The notes under the pieces are model-generated. The model worked only from the letters and a program-made list of their open reading frames with translations, was not told where the DNA came from and did not search any database. DNA of 64,000 nucleotides, taken from Bifidobacterium pullorum DSM 20433. GTDB taxonomy: Bacteria > Actinomycetota > Actinomycetes > Actinomycetales > Bifidobacteriaceae. The stretch covers positions 209,731 through 273,730 of the forward strand of contig NZ_JDUI01000002.1 in the NCBI RefSeq assembly GCF_000771405.1, given 5' to 3'. The translations under genes were made by a program, and so were the position numbers. Positions 53,774 through 62,645 of the stretch are shown one piece after another; the stretch's first letter is position 1; each line of letters starts with the position of its first letter.

Positions 53774-55411
53774 TCATGACTCGTCCTTGGCGGCACCGGC
53801 GACCTTGTCCACGATCGCCCGCGCGTCCTGCTCCAACTCAGACTGGGCCTTGGCCACGTCGAAGATGCCGAAATCCGAATCGGCGAACTCCGGGTTCGCG
53901 TCGGTTTCGAAATCGGTGTCGGCATCGACGGCCGGACCGGCGGCGGCATCGGCGCCGCTCGGGGATTCGGGGGTGACGTCGGCGGGGTTGACGCGGGCGG
54001 TCAGGGCCTCGGCGGCGACGGAGTGTTCCGGACGGTTCTCCTTGAGCATCGTGCGCGCGTCGCCGGCGGTCACGAAGCTGCCGCAGATCAGCACGCCGTG
54101 TCCGTAGCCGACGCCCAGCTCGTCCTCGGCGTCGACCATGTTCACGGCGGTCTGGATGGCGTCGGGCAGGTTCGGCTCGCAGGTCACACGGTCACGGCCG
54201 AACACCTGCACCGCGATCGCCTCCAGGTCCTTGGCGGGCATCACGCGTTCGCGCCACGAGTTCTCGGTGACGACCACATGGCTGAGCAGCGGCTCGAGCA
54301 CGCCCAGATACTCCTCGACCTGCTTGTCGCCCATCATGGCGACGACGCCGACCAGCTGGGTGAAGTCGTAGTTCTCCTCGATCGCGGCACGCAATGCCTC
54401 GGCGGCGTTCACGTTGTGGCCGCCGTCGATGATGATCGTCGGCGAGGTGCGCACCTGTTCGATGCGGCCCGGCACCTTGACGCCGCCCAACGCTTCGGAC
54501 ACGATATCCGCATCCAACTGTCCGGAGACCGGGATCACGGCCTCGGCGGCGGCGAGCGCGGCCAGCGCGTTGTGCGCCTGATGCTCGCCGAACTTGGCGA
54601 CCGGGATCTCCGCGTACTCGCCCAACGACGTGCGCAGCGTGACCAGCTGACCGCCGACGGCGGGGGCGCGCGAGACGACCTCCATCTCGTAGCCGTCGCG
54701 CCGCAGCGTGGCGTGGTTGCGGGCGGCCGCCTCCTCCAGGATCGGCATTACGGCCTGCTCGTGCGGCTGCGGACCGATCACCGCCGTGCAGCCGGGCTTG
54801 ATGATACCGGCCTTCTCGGTGGCGATCTGCTCGACCGTGTCACCCAGCCACTGCATGTGGTCCATATCGACCGGGCCGATGATGGCGGCGTCGGCGTCGA
54901 GCACGTTGGTGGCGTCCCATGCGCCGCCCATACCGACCTCGACGACGGCCACATCCACCGGGGCGTCGGCGAACTTCCAGATCGCCATGGCGGTGAGCAC
55001 CTCGAAGAAGCTCATCCTCGGCTTGCCGAGCGCCTCCATCCTCATGTCCACCAGATCGACCAGGTCCTTGACCTGATCCCAGGTGTCGACGAAGTCGTCG
55101 TCGCTCAGCGACTGGCCGTCGATGGCGATGCGTTCATTGATGCGTTCCAGATGCGGCGAGGTGTACAGGCCGGTGCGCATGCCGTAGGCGCGGCAGATGG
55201 CCTCGGCCATGCGGGCCGTGGAGCCCTTGCCGTTGGTGCCGGTGACGTGGATGACGCGGAACGACTGCTCGGGATGGCCCAGCACGTCGAGCATCAGGTT
55301 CATCCGGTCCAGGTCCAGGTTGGTGGTGTTGTGCTCCGGCGGCCGGCGCATGATCTCGCGCTCGACCTCGTGGATGGACTCGTTGTTCCGATTCGGATGC
55401 TCGAATGACAT
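53774..55411 (-). CDS. folC: folylpolyglutamate synthase/dihydrofolate synthase
   Basis: A 545-residue Mur-ligase-related enzyme that adds glutamate to folate or makes dihydrofolate from dihydropteroate. P-loop IHVTGTNGKGSTARM near residue 60, ATP/metal block GMGGAWDATNVLDA, and the C-terminal DGGHNVNAAEAL. Typical members have 420-460 residues; here an extra acidic, Ala/Asp-rich tail of about 75 residues (from VNPADVTPESPSGAD to the end) is appended and may be a low-complexity linker. The ATG at 55411 follows GAGGGAAC. It starts 42 bases after the preceding end of smc and shares its direction, so both may be co-transcribed. Confidence 0.92.
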   Translation of the reverse strand: MSFEHPNRNNESIHEVEREIMRRPPEHNTTNLDLDRMNLMLDVLGHPEQSFRVIHVTGTNGKGSTARMAEAICRAYGMRTGLYTSPHLERINERIAIDGQSLSDDDFVDTWDQVKDLVDLVDMRMEALGKPRMSFFEVLTAMAIWKFADAPVDVAVVEVGMGGAWDATNVLDADAAIIGPVDMDHMQWLGDTVEQIATEKAGIIKPGCTAVIGPQPHEQAVMPILEEAAARNHATLRRDGYEMEVVSRAPAVGGQLVTLRTSLGEYAEIPVAKFGEHQAHNALAALAAAEAVIPVSGQLDADIVSEALGGVKVPGRIEQVRTSPTIIIDGGHNVNAAEALRAAIEENYDFTQLVGVVAMMGDKQVEEYLGVLEPLLSHVVVTENSWRERVMPAKDLEAIAVQVFGRDRVTCEPNLPDAIQTAVNMVDAEDELGVGYGHGVLICGSFVTAGDARTMLKENRPEHSVAAEALTARVNPADVTPESPSGADAAAGPAVDADTDFETDANPEFADSDFGIFDVAKAQSELEQDARAIVDKVAGAAKDES

Positions 55412-55483
55412 GCCGTGTTCCCTCGTATTCCCTGACGATTGCAAAACTCATCCCATTCTAGGCTGATGGGGCAACCATGCGGC

Positions 55484-55489
55484 TAGGAT
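55484..55489 (+). promoter_or_regulatory. candidate -10 of the aminopeptidase P gene
   Basis: TAGGAT about 40 bases before the ATG at 55530, in the divergent gap with folC. No convincing -35 is seen. Confidence 0.35.
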
Positions 55490-55529
55490 GGTACTCGGTT
55501 TTAGCCCCATCAACGAGGAGTCAGATCAT

Positions 55530-57116
55530 ATGAGCGAAGTCGTGACCGACAAGGACAAGGAATACGAGGCCCGCGAGGCGGCGGCCGCGCCGGGCGCGGA
55601 GCAGCCGAACGCCGATCGTGTGAACAACCGCACGCTGCGGCCGACCGGCGAGACGTTCAAGCAGTTCATGACCACGGGCTGGGATGACCAGGAGCCAGAG
55701 ATCGAGCCGCTGGAGTCCAGCAGGTACATCCAGGCCCGCATCGACGCGCTGGGCGCGCAGTTCCCGGGCGAGCGCATTGTGATTCCGGCCGGCACGCCGA
55801 AGGTGCGCTCCAACGACTGCGATTACGCCTTCCGTCCGGACACCACCTTCGCCTATTACACGGGTCTCGGCCAGGACTATGAGGCGGGCGCCGTGCTGGT
55901 GCTCAACCCGGTGGACCCGGATTCCGAGGAGGCCAAGGCCGGCAAAACGCATACGGCCGAGCTGTTCGTGGCGCCGCGCGCCGACAACAGCACCGAGGAG
56001 TACTACACCTCCGCCCAGTACGGCGAGTACTGGGTCGGTCCGCGCGCCGGTCTGAAGGAGCTGGCCGCGATGACCGGCCTGGAGACCCATGACATCGCCC
56101 AGCTGGCCGATGCGATCGGCAAGGATGTCGGCGCCGAGGCCGGCGCGGTGCGTGTGCGCGTGATCCGTGAGACCGACGCCGCGATCACCGAACTGGTCGA
56201 GGGCGTGCGTAAGGCGAACGGTTTCGCCGACCCGGACGACAACACCGCGGCCGACGACAAGCTGCATGAGGTGGCCGCCGAGGCGCGCATGATCAAGGAC
56301 GCCTATGAGATCGGCGAGATGCGCAAGGCCGTGGCCGCCACCAAGAAGGGCTTCGACCGGATCCTCAAGACCCTGCCCCATGTGATCGACAAGGAGCGTT
56401 CCGAGCGCATGCTCGAGGGCGCGTTCAACTCGGTCTCCCGCGAGGAGGGCAACGAGGTCGGCTATGACACGATCATCGCCTCCGGCCCGCACGCCCCGAT
56501 CCTGCATTGGATGCGCAACACCGGCGTGGTGCGCAACGGCGACCTGCTGCTCATCGACGCGGGCGTGGAGACCGACAGCCTGTACACGGCCGACATCACC
56601 CGCACGTTCCCGGTCAACGGGCATTTCACCGAGCTGCAGCGCGACATCTACGAGACCGTGCTGCGCGCCCAGGCCGCCGGTTTCGAGGCCGCGCAGGTGG
56701 GCGCCACCTATTCGGACATCCACCACGCCTGCATGCGCGTGCTGGCCGAGCGTCTGCACGACTGGGGCATCCTGCCGGTGAGCGTGGAGGAGTCGCTCTC
56801 CCCCGAAGGCCAGCAGCACCGCCGTTGGCATGCCTGCGGCTGCGCGCACCACCTGGGTCTGGACGTGCACGACTGCGCGCAGGCCCGCTACGAGTCGTAT
56901 CAGGGTGCCGAGATCCGCCCGGGCATGATCTTCACAATCGAGCCGGGTCTGTACTTCAAGGAGAACGACCTGCTGGTGCCGCCGGAGTTCCGCGGCATCG
57001 GCGTGCGCATCGAGGACGACGTGCTGATGACCGAGCACGGCCCCGAATGGATCTCCGTGGACATCCCGAAGACCGTGGAGGATGTCGAGGCCTGGATGGC
57101 CGCGATGGCCGAATAG
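55530..57116 (+). CDS. pepP: Xaa-Pro aminopeptidase (aminopeptidase P)
   Basis: A 528-residue metallopeptidase of family M24 removing N-terminal residues before proline. Dinuclear-metal ligands: Asp pair in LLIDAGVETDSLYTADITRTF, His in HACGCAHHLGLDVHDC, Glu in FTIEPGLYF and Glu in RIEDDVLMT. The N-terminal creatinase-like domain is preceded by about 40 charged residues. The ATG at 55530 has GAGGAG ten bases before it. With pepC it belongs to the peptide-utilisation machinery expected of a bifidobacterium that imports oligopeptides. A 12-bp hairpin ends the gene. Confidence 0.95.
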   Translation: MSEVVTDKDKEYEAREAAAAPGAEQPNADRVNNRTLRPTGETFKQFMTTGWDDQEPEIEPLESSRYIQARIDALGAQFPGERIVIPAGTPKVRSNDCDYAFRPDTTFAYYTGLGQDYEAGAVLVLNPVDPDSEEAKAGKTHTAELFVAPRADNSTEEYYTSAQYGEYWVGPRAGLKELAAMTGLETHDIAQLADAIGKDVGAEAGAVRVRVIRETDAAITELVEGVRKANGFADPDDNTAADDKLHEVAAEARMIKDAYEIGEMRKAVAATKKGFDRILKTLPHVIDKERSERMLEGAFNSVSREEGNEVGYDTIIASGPHAPILHWMRNTGVVRNGDLLLIDAGVETDSLYTADITRTFPVNGHFTELQRDIYETVLRAQAAGFEAAQVGATYSDIHHACMRVLAERLHDWGILPVSVEESLSPEGQQHRRWHACGCAHHLGLDVHDCAQARYESYQGAEIRPGMIFTIEPGLYFKENDLLVPPEFRGIGVRIEDDVLMTEHGPEWISVDIPKTVEDVEAWMAAMAE

Positions 57117-57143
57117 GCTCGAAACACCCCTACCGATGGATCG

Positions 57144-57174
57144 CGTGTGGGCCTCCTCCGATGAGGCCCACACG
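57144..57174 (+). terminator. terminator hairpin after pepP
   Basis: Perfect 12-bp stem (57144-57155 with 57163-57174), seven-base loop, no U-run; it ends just before the ribosome-binding site of the Nudix gene. Confidence 0.7.
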
Positions 57175-57190
57175 ATTAAGGAGATGAACG

Positions 57191-57712
57191 ATGGCGACTC
57201 CGGAGTTCGTGCTGAAGCTGCGTGAGAAGATCGGCCATGACCTGTTGTGGATGATGGGCATCACCGCCTACGTGCGCGACGCCGAAGGGCGGGTGCTGCT
57301 CGGGCAGCGCTCCGACACGGGCAAGTGGGCGCTGGTGTGCGGCATCGTGGAGCCGGGCGAGGAACCGGCCGACACGGCCGTGCGTGAGATCAGGGAGGAG
57401 ACGGGCATCGACGCGGTCGTCACCGACATGGTGGCGGTCAAATCCGACAACCGGGTGATCACCTATGGCAACGGCGATCGGACGATGTACATGGATCACC
57501 TGTTCCTGTGCGAGATCGATCCGGAGGGCAACGCCGAACCGTTCGTCGGCGACGACGAGAGCCTGAAGGTCGGCTGGTTCGATCCGGACGACCTGCCCGA
57601 GCCGATCACGCCGAGCACGGTGCAGCGCATCGGCTACGTGCACGAGTATCTGCGCAACAAGGCCGCAGGCGACAACCACGCGCTGTTCGCCTGCAACGGC
57701 AAGCTGCACTGA
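57191..57712 (+). CDS. Nudix hydrolase
   Basis: A 173-residue pyrophosphatase with a complete Nudix box, GIVEPGEEPADTAVREIREETGI, matching Gx5Ex7REUxEExGU exactly. The preceding YVRDAEGRVLLGQRSDTGKWAL is the usual lead-in. Candidate substrates are oxidised nucleotides, ADP-ribose or NADH; the sequence does not decide. AAGGAG stands seven bases before the ATG. The gene closest to the coding change is pepP, but the hairpin between them suggests separate transcripts or processing. A two-tier hairpin follows. Confidence 0.92.
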   Translation: MATPEFVLKLREKIGHDLLWMMGITAYVRDAEGRVLLGQRSDTGKWALVCGIVEPGEEPADTAVREIREETGIDAVVTDMVAVKSDNRVITYGNGDRTMYMDHLFLCEIDPEGNAEPFVGDDESLKVGWFDPDDLPEPITPSTVQRIGYVHEYLRNKAAGDNHALFACNGKLH

Positions 57713-57754
57713 TTCCGACCCGTCGTTCCGATCCGGCTCTGATTCGGCACCGAC

Positions 57755-57801
57755 GACAACGCCCGACGTCACCATCGTTCATGGTGCCGCCGGGCGTTGT
57801 C
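57755..57801. terminator. two-tier hairpin between convergent Nudix and fucosidase genes
   Basis: Outer perfect 11-bp stem (57755-57765 with 57791-57801) enclosing an inner CACCAT / ATGGTG stem (57770-57775 with 57781-57786). Symmetric position suggests bidirectional termination. Confidence 0.75.
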
Positions 57802-57831
57802 ATGTCCGGTGTTGCGCGCCGGTGCACTGCG

Positions 57832-59142
57832 CTACCGCAGCTTCACCGCCAACACGGTGTCGACCGGATCGGGCAGGACCGGATCGGCTCCCAGATCGGC
57901 GAATACGATATCCGGGTAGTCGCTGTGGGTCCAGCTCGTGGAGATCGGCACCTCCGCCCCGCTGGCCAGGTAGCGGATCGAATCGATCTGCTCCTTGCGC
58001 ACTCCGATCAGGGGCAGTGCGCCGATGCTGTTCTCGTAGACGTGGAAGTAGAGCGTCTTGGTTTCGGCGTTCGCGGTGATGCGGCCGTATTCGGGCTTCG
58101 GCAGGTCGCTGCGCCCGCAACCGTAGATGCTGTCATGGTTCTCGTCCATCCATGCGCCGATCCGGCTGAGGATCTCCACGGATTGCTTCGGGAACCGGCC
58201 GCGGGCGTCCGGGCCGACGTTGAGCAGCATGTTCCCGCCCTTGGAGACGCATTCCACCAGTTTGCGGATGAGCATCGGCGCGGGCTTGAACGCATGGTCG
58301 TCGGCCGTGTAGCCCCAGCTGCCGTTCATCGTCACGCACGCCTCCCATGCCAGGTCGTTGCCGTGGACGTCCTGGATGCCGTTCGGCGGGATCATCTGCT
58401 CGGGGCTGACGAAATCGCCATGGTACGGCGTCGGCTCGCCAGCCGCCAGCGACCCGTATCCCTCGCCGCTGACCTCCAGACGGTTGTCCACGATGACGTC
58501 GGGCTGCAGCGAACGCACCATGTGCATCAGCTCGGTGCCCCGCCAGGCCTCGCCGCGCAGGTTGTCGTAGGAGAAGTCGAACCAGAGCACGTCGATCTTG
58601 CCGTAGTTCGTGCACAGCTCCCTGACCTGCGCGTGCATGTAGTCCAGATACCGGTCGAAGTCGCGGCCCTCGTCGCTTACGGACTCGTTGTTGCGATCGG
58701 GATGGTTGGCGTCGTGCCGATGCGGATAGTCGGGATGATGCCAGTCCAGCAGCGAGTAATACAAGCCCACGCGCAGCCCTTCGGCCCGGACCGCGTCCAC
58801 GAATTCGCGCACGATATCCCGCCCGAACGGCGTGTTGGTCGATTTCCAGTCCGTGTACTGCGAGTCGAACAGGCAGAAGCCGTCATGGTGCTTGGCGGTC
58901 AGCACCACGTACTGCATACCCGCCTCCTTGGCGGCGCGGGCCCAGCGGCGGGCGTCGAAATCCACCGGATTGAACTCCTCGAAGTACCGGAGGTACGGCT
59001 CCTCGGGCATCTGCTCCACGCTGCGGATCCATTCGCCACGCGCCGGAATCGCGTACAGTCCCCAATGCAGGAACATGCCGAATCGGGCGTGGCGGTACCA
59101 GGTCATGCGACGCTCGTAGGCGTCCCTGTCGAAAACGAACAA
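57832..59142 (-). CDS. alpha-L-fucosidase, GH29
   Basis: A 436-residue glycoside hydrolase family 29 enzyme, without signal peptide, so cytoplasmic. N-terminal FGMFLHWGLYAIPARGEW and AKHHDGFCLFDS are GH29 substrate-pocket motifs; the nucleophile is Asp189 in KIDVLWFDFSYD. The C-terminal region forms a small beta-domain. The start is TTG at 59142 because AGGAGGAG stands seven bases before it; an ATG at 59106 would lose the first 12 residues of the domain. It removes alpha-fucose from host or milk glycans taken up as oligosaccharides. It follows the GH20 gene after 79 bases in the LacI-controlled operon. Confidence 0.93.
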   Translation of the reverse strand: MFVFDRDAYERRMTWYRHARFGMFLHWGLYAIPARGEWIRSVEQMPEEPYLRYFEEFNPVDFDARRWARAAKEAGMQYVVLTAKHHDGFCLFDSQYTDWKSTNTPFGRDIVREFVDAVRAEGLRVGLYYSLLDWHHPDYPHRHDANHPDRNNESVSDEGRDFDRYLDYMHAQVRELCTNYGKIDVLWFDFSYDNLRGEAWRGTELMHMVRSLQPDVIVDNRLEVSGEGYGSLAAGEPTPYHGDFVSPEQMIPPNGIQDVHGNDLAWEACVTMNGSWGYTADDHAFKPAPMLIRKLVECVSKGGNMLLNVGPDARGRFPKQSVEILSRIGAWMDENHDSIYGCGRSDLPKPEYGRITANAETKTLYFHVYENSIGALPLIGVRKEQIDSIRYLASGAEVPISTSWTHSDYPDIVFADLGADPVLPDPVDTVLAVKLR

Positions 59143-59221
59143 CGTAATGCTCCTCCTGTGCGGTTGATGATCGGAATGGTCACATGGTATCGAAATCGGG
59201 CGGAGGCACGCGAGCGCCCTC

Positions 59222-61249
59222 TCATGCCGGGACCTGACTGCGGCGCACCTCGTCGGCCAACGCCCACACCACATCGGTCACATGTCGCAGTTCGGACTCG
59301 CGGCTGGACTCCCGCCACGCGTCCGCCATCGCCTCGCCCCACTCCTCCAGGCGGCATGCGGTCTCCTCCGCGGACGGCGCGCATCCCTCGCCGTCCGCGT
59401 CGCAGCCGATCCCATGCATGCGCAGCAGATGCCAGCCAGCCCAATTCATCGCGGCAACGCCCTCGAGAGCCAGCATCGCCGAGCCGCCGAGCCGCGCACG
59501 CTCGCCCCTCATCCCGCCCAGCAGCCGGGCCAGCCGTTCCCGAACCGACATCAGCTCCATATCACGCGTCCCGACGTCGCCGATACGCGCCGCGAACGCC
59601 GTCAGCAACCGGCTTCGCGCCTGGCGCACATCCGCGGCCTCGGCGACACGCTCCGCCGGTTCCGGTCCGATGCACACGTCGCAGAACGCGGCCACATCCC
59701 CGTTCAGCACCGGCCGGTGGCAGGCACGGTCATAGGCGTGCATATCCAGTTCCAGATACCGCACGGCATCATCCCAGCCGAAGGTCGTGCACGCCGAGGC
59801 CTGGCGCAGCACGTCCACGAATCCGCCGGCCACACCGTATGTCAGCCGGTCGATCGCGCGATCGGTGGCCGTCTGGCCGCACTCGCCTCCCCCGTTCCAG
59901 CCGCACTGCGCCCCGTAGCACAGACCCGGCAGGCTCATCGCCGGGTCGTTGACATGCCCGTAATCACCCCAATCGGTGACGAGGATGCCTTCGGCGCGGT
60001 GCGCGGCGCCATACGCGGCCATGCGGGAGATGTTCTCCCACGCCGTGTCGATGCGCGGCAGCAGCGCGTTCCAGCAGTGTACCGCCGGGCACACATACTG
60101 CACGGCGCCGGTCGAGGCCACCAGGGCGGTGCGCGACTCGTCCACATCGGGTTCGTACTGCCAGTTCAGCAGGATGGCCTTGTCACGCAGCCGTTCCAAC
60201 GCCTCCGGATGGCCGACCGCGATATCGGCCCACATCATCGGCTGCAGGCCGCGCTCCTCCAGATACGAGCACAACTCGGTCAGATAGCCGGCATACAGCG
60301 TGCCGACGCCCACGGCTTGGGCCTGTTCCGCCGAACGTCCCTTGCCCAGGTCGAAGGTCTCGTCGGCGCAGATGTTGAACGTACGAGACCGGAACAGCGG
60401 CGCATACTGGTCGATCAGGCGTTTCGCCAACGCCAGCGACTCGTCCATCAGCGGGTTGAGCGTATGGTGCTCCATCCGCTCGATGAGGCTGAACGGACGC
60501 CCCGCCTGTTCCGGGAATTCGCCGAGCCCTGCGTAGCGGTCCGTGCGCAGCGCCATGTACTGGTGCCCGAAGGTGGAGATGGACGGCACCAGTTCGATGC
60601 CCGCCTTCGCGCAGTATTCGTCCAGTTCGAGGATGTCGTCGGCCTCGAGCGTGCCCGTGCCGCGCCAGGCCTGGCTCAGACCGTCGAAACGGAACGCGTG
60701 CTCCACGTACAGCTGCAGTTGGTTGTACTTGTACAGCTCCAAGGTATCGACCAGGGCCTTCAGCGATGCGGGCGTGGGCACCCGCCCGCGGGTCACGTCC
60801 AGGTAGTATCCGCGCACCGGCAGCACGGGGGCATCCTCGATGTGCACCACAGGGACGGCCGGTCCCGAGTGGCGCACCAGCTGGCGGAACGTCTGCACGC
60901 CGTACCGCAGGCCATCCGCATCCCCGCCCACGATGCGGACCAAGGCGGAACCGTCGGCATGCCTGGCAACATCCAGGCGGTAGGACCGGTCGGCCATCGC
61001 GTCATCGATGTCCAGCCGGATGTCGCACCGCCCCACGCCGCCCCGACCCGAACGCCAGCGCAGCCCGGCGTACGTTTCAAGGTCCCGCCGGATCAGCCGC
61101 ATCAGGTGTCCCGAAGCATCGCAGGCGGCCGCGGACGGGCCCTCCCCGATGCATCCGACCGCCGCCAGCACCGCGGTGGAACCATCCGCCCGCATCAGGC
61201 GGGGCGTTGGGATCAGGGGGATGTCGGTATGGTTCGTTGCGAGGGTCAT
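59222..61249 (-). CDS. beta-N-acetylhexosaminidase, GH20
   Basis: A 675-residue enzyme cleaving terminal GlcNAc or GalNAc by substrate-assisted catalysis. The N-terminal GH20b domain (residues about 10-140) precedes the barrel, which begins VRGYYLDVTRGRVPTPASLK. The catalytic pair is Asp296-Glu297 in NICADETFDLG. A C-terminal helical domain of about 190 residues is rich in Ala and Arg. There is no signal peptide, so it acts on imported sugars. GGAG stands five bases before the ATG. It lies 72 bases after the lacI gene and precedes GH29 in one operon. Confidence 0.93.
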   Translation of the reverse strand: MTLATNHTDIPLIPTPRLMRADGSTAVLAAVGCIGEGPSAAACDASGHLMRLIRRDLETYAGLRWRSGRGGVGRCDIRLDIDDAMADRSYRLDVARHADGSALVRIVGGDADGLRYGVQTFRQLVRHSGPAVPVVHIEDAPVLPVRGYYLDVTRGRVPTPASLKALVDTLELYKYNQLQLYVEHAFRFDGLSQAWRGTGTLEADDILELDEYCAKAGIELVPSISTFGHQYMALRTDRYAGLGEFPEQAGRPFSLIERMEHHTLNPLMDESLALAKRLIDQYAPLFRSRTFNICADETFDLGKGRSAEQAQAVGVGTLYAGYLTELCSYLEERGLQPMMWADIAVGHPEALERLRDKAILLNWQYEPDVDESRTALVASTGAVQYVCPAVHCWNALLPRIDTAWENISRMAAYGAAHRAEGILVTDWGDYGHVNDPAMSLPGLCYGAQCGWNGGGECGQTATDRAIDRLTYGVAGGFVDVLRQASACTTFGWDDAVRYLELDMHAYDRACHRPVLNGDVAAFCDVCIGPEPAERVAEAADVRQARSRLLTAFAARIGDVGTRDMELMSVRERLARLLGGMRGERARLGGSAMLALEGVAAMNWAGWHLLRMHGIGCDADGEGCAPSAEETACRLEEWGEAMADAWRESSRESELRHVTDVVWALADEVRRSQVPA

Positions 61250-61321
61250 GAGGGCTCCGATCAGCGTTTCGTGGATCGCGCGCCGAGTTGCGCGGTTGAT
61301 GGCCGGGATTGGCGGCCGAGG

Positions 61322-62449
61322 TCACATCGTATCGACATTGGGCAGGATCATGCGGGTGCTCTCCCGCACGATGAGTTTGGGGGTGAGAATCTTGCGGTTC
61401 CCGGCCACCGACTCCCCCGCCAGCACTTTGAGCAGCAGGTTCGCCACCTTCGTGCCGTACAGGCTGGCGTCGCGGTGCACGGCCGTGATCGAGGGGAACG
61501 AGGTCTCGCAGATGACGCTGTCCTCGAAACTGACGATGGCCGGCAGATCGTAGGGGAACCGGCGGATGCCCGAATCCCAGGACATCATGTCGCTGGCCAG
61601 CATCACCGTGCTGAGCGCCCGCAGGCTTGCGGCGGCCATGCTATCGGTTTCGTAGATGAATGCGGTCGGGGGCTTGGCCTCCAGCAGCAGTTTCTGCGTC
61701 AGTTCAACCCCTCGCCCGGCGTCGAAGCCGGTGTCCTCCACCCAGATCTGGCTGAAATGGCTTTTCTTGTCGAACTCCTGCAGCGAGGCCACTCGCGACC
61801 GGCAGTAGTCCAATGACTTGTCCCCGTACAGGTATGCGATCCGTTTGTGCCCCAACAGGCTGAGGTGTTCCAGAATCGTGCCCATCGTCGCGGAGTCGTC
61901 GATGGACAGCGAGGGGATGGAATTGGAGGGGTCGGGACCGCCCGCCAGCACCGATGGCAGCCCCAATTCGGTCAGGAGCGCGGGGCGGGGGTCGCCGGCG
62001 TACAGGTCGACCAGGATCACGCCGTCGACGCGTTTGCGTCGCGCCCAATCGCGGTAGACGGCGATCGCCTCCTTGTCCGATGAGCATGGGCGGAAGAGCA
62101 GGCCATATCCCTTGCGGCTGAGCGACTGGTGGATGCCCGCCATGAACTGCATCATGAAGTTGTCGTTCTGGATGCCGTTGGCGGCTCGCGCGGGTGCGAA
62201 CCCGATGGTCATCGTCCGGGATGAGCCGAGGGCTTGGGCGGCGTAGACGGGGCTCCACCCCAGTTTCGCCGCGGTCTCCTTGACGCGGCGCTTGGTTTCG
62301 GCGGAGACGCCGGGGCGATCGTTGATGGCGAAGGATACCGCGGTCTGGGAGATGCCCAGTTCGTCGGCGATGTCCTTCAGGCTGACGCGTTGGGACTGCT
62401 TCGAGTGCTCAACCGCTTTAGCCGCGGCGCGCTTGCCGGCCCCTGCCAT
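61322..62449 (-). CDS. LacI-family transcriptional regulator
   Basis: A 375-residue repressor. The N-terminal helix-turn-helix is VSLKDIADELGISQTAVSFAINDRPGVSAETKRRV, followed by the sugar-binding periplasmic-like domain to the end. The first 20 residues are an Ala/Lys-rich extension. The second ATG (62449) is preferred because AAGGAGG is four bases before it; the first at 62452 is too close. As first gene of the GH20-GH29 operon it most likely senses a released sugar such as fucose, GlcNAc or a glycan fragment. Its operator was not identified with confidence. Confidence 0.92.
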   Translation of the reverse strand: MAGAGKRAAAKAVEHSKQSQRVSLKDIADELGISQTAVSFAINDRPGVSAETKRRVKETAAKLGWSPVYAAQALGSSRTMTIGFAPARAANGIQNDNFMMQFMAGIHQSLSRKGYGLLFRPCSSDKEAIAVYRDWARRKRVDGVILVDLYAGDPRPALLTELGLPSVLAGGPDPSNSIPSLSIDDSATMGTILEHLSLLGHKRIAYLYGDKSLDYCRSRVASLQEFDKKSHFSQIWVEDTGFDAGRGVELTQKLLLEAKPPTAFIYETDSMAAASLRALSTVMLASDMMSWDSGIRRFPYDLPAIVSFEDSVICETSFPSITAVHRDASLYGTKVANLLLKVLAGESVAGNRKILTPKLIVRESTRMILPNVDTM

Positions 62450-62507
62450 CATGCCTCCTTATGTCATTCGTTCCCGCCATATCCATGGCACCGTTGCGGC
62501 GGACCCG

Positions 62508-62536
62508 ATCCTGTCCGTCCGGGAACCCTGATTCAA
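62508..62536 (-). promoter_or_regulatory. predicted promoter of the lacI-GH20-GH29 operon
   Basis: On the minus strand TTGAAT (62536-62531) and CAGGAT (62513-62508) are 17 bases apart, giving a leader of about 52 bases. Confidence 0.4.
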
Positions 62537-62575
62537 GGATACCGTGTGCAAGCCGGCATCCGGTCGACGGATACG

Positions 62576-62617
62576 GGAACCGATGGCGTCCGCGATTGGC
62601 GGGACGCCACCGGTTCC
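62576..62617 (-). terminator. terminator hairpin after the GH18 gene
   Basis: 16-bp stem with one mismatch (62576-62591 with 62602-62617), ten-base loop, 28 bases past the GH18 stop codon. It separates the GH18 transcript from the lacI operon. Confidence 0.75.
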
Positions 62618-62645
62618 GTTTCAGTCCGCTTCAGCGTTCAGGAAT

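Noticed and set aside
50033..53779. A 1248-codon open frame antisense to smc
   Set aside because: Composition is a Gln/Arg/His/Gly-rich mirror of the high-GC coding strand; smc on the other strand has full family motifs end to end.
61250..61321. A GATC-flanked imperfect palindrome before the GH20 gene as LacI operator
   Set aside because: Symmetry is weak, the central CG of LacI-family sites is off-centre, and no second copy was found upstream of lacI or GH29.
59282..61816. An 844-codon plus-strand open frame across GH20 and part of lacI
   Set aside because: It crosses two unrelated minus-strand genes with clear motifs, has no ribosome-binding site and no recognisable domain.
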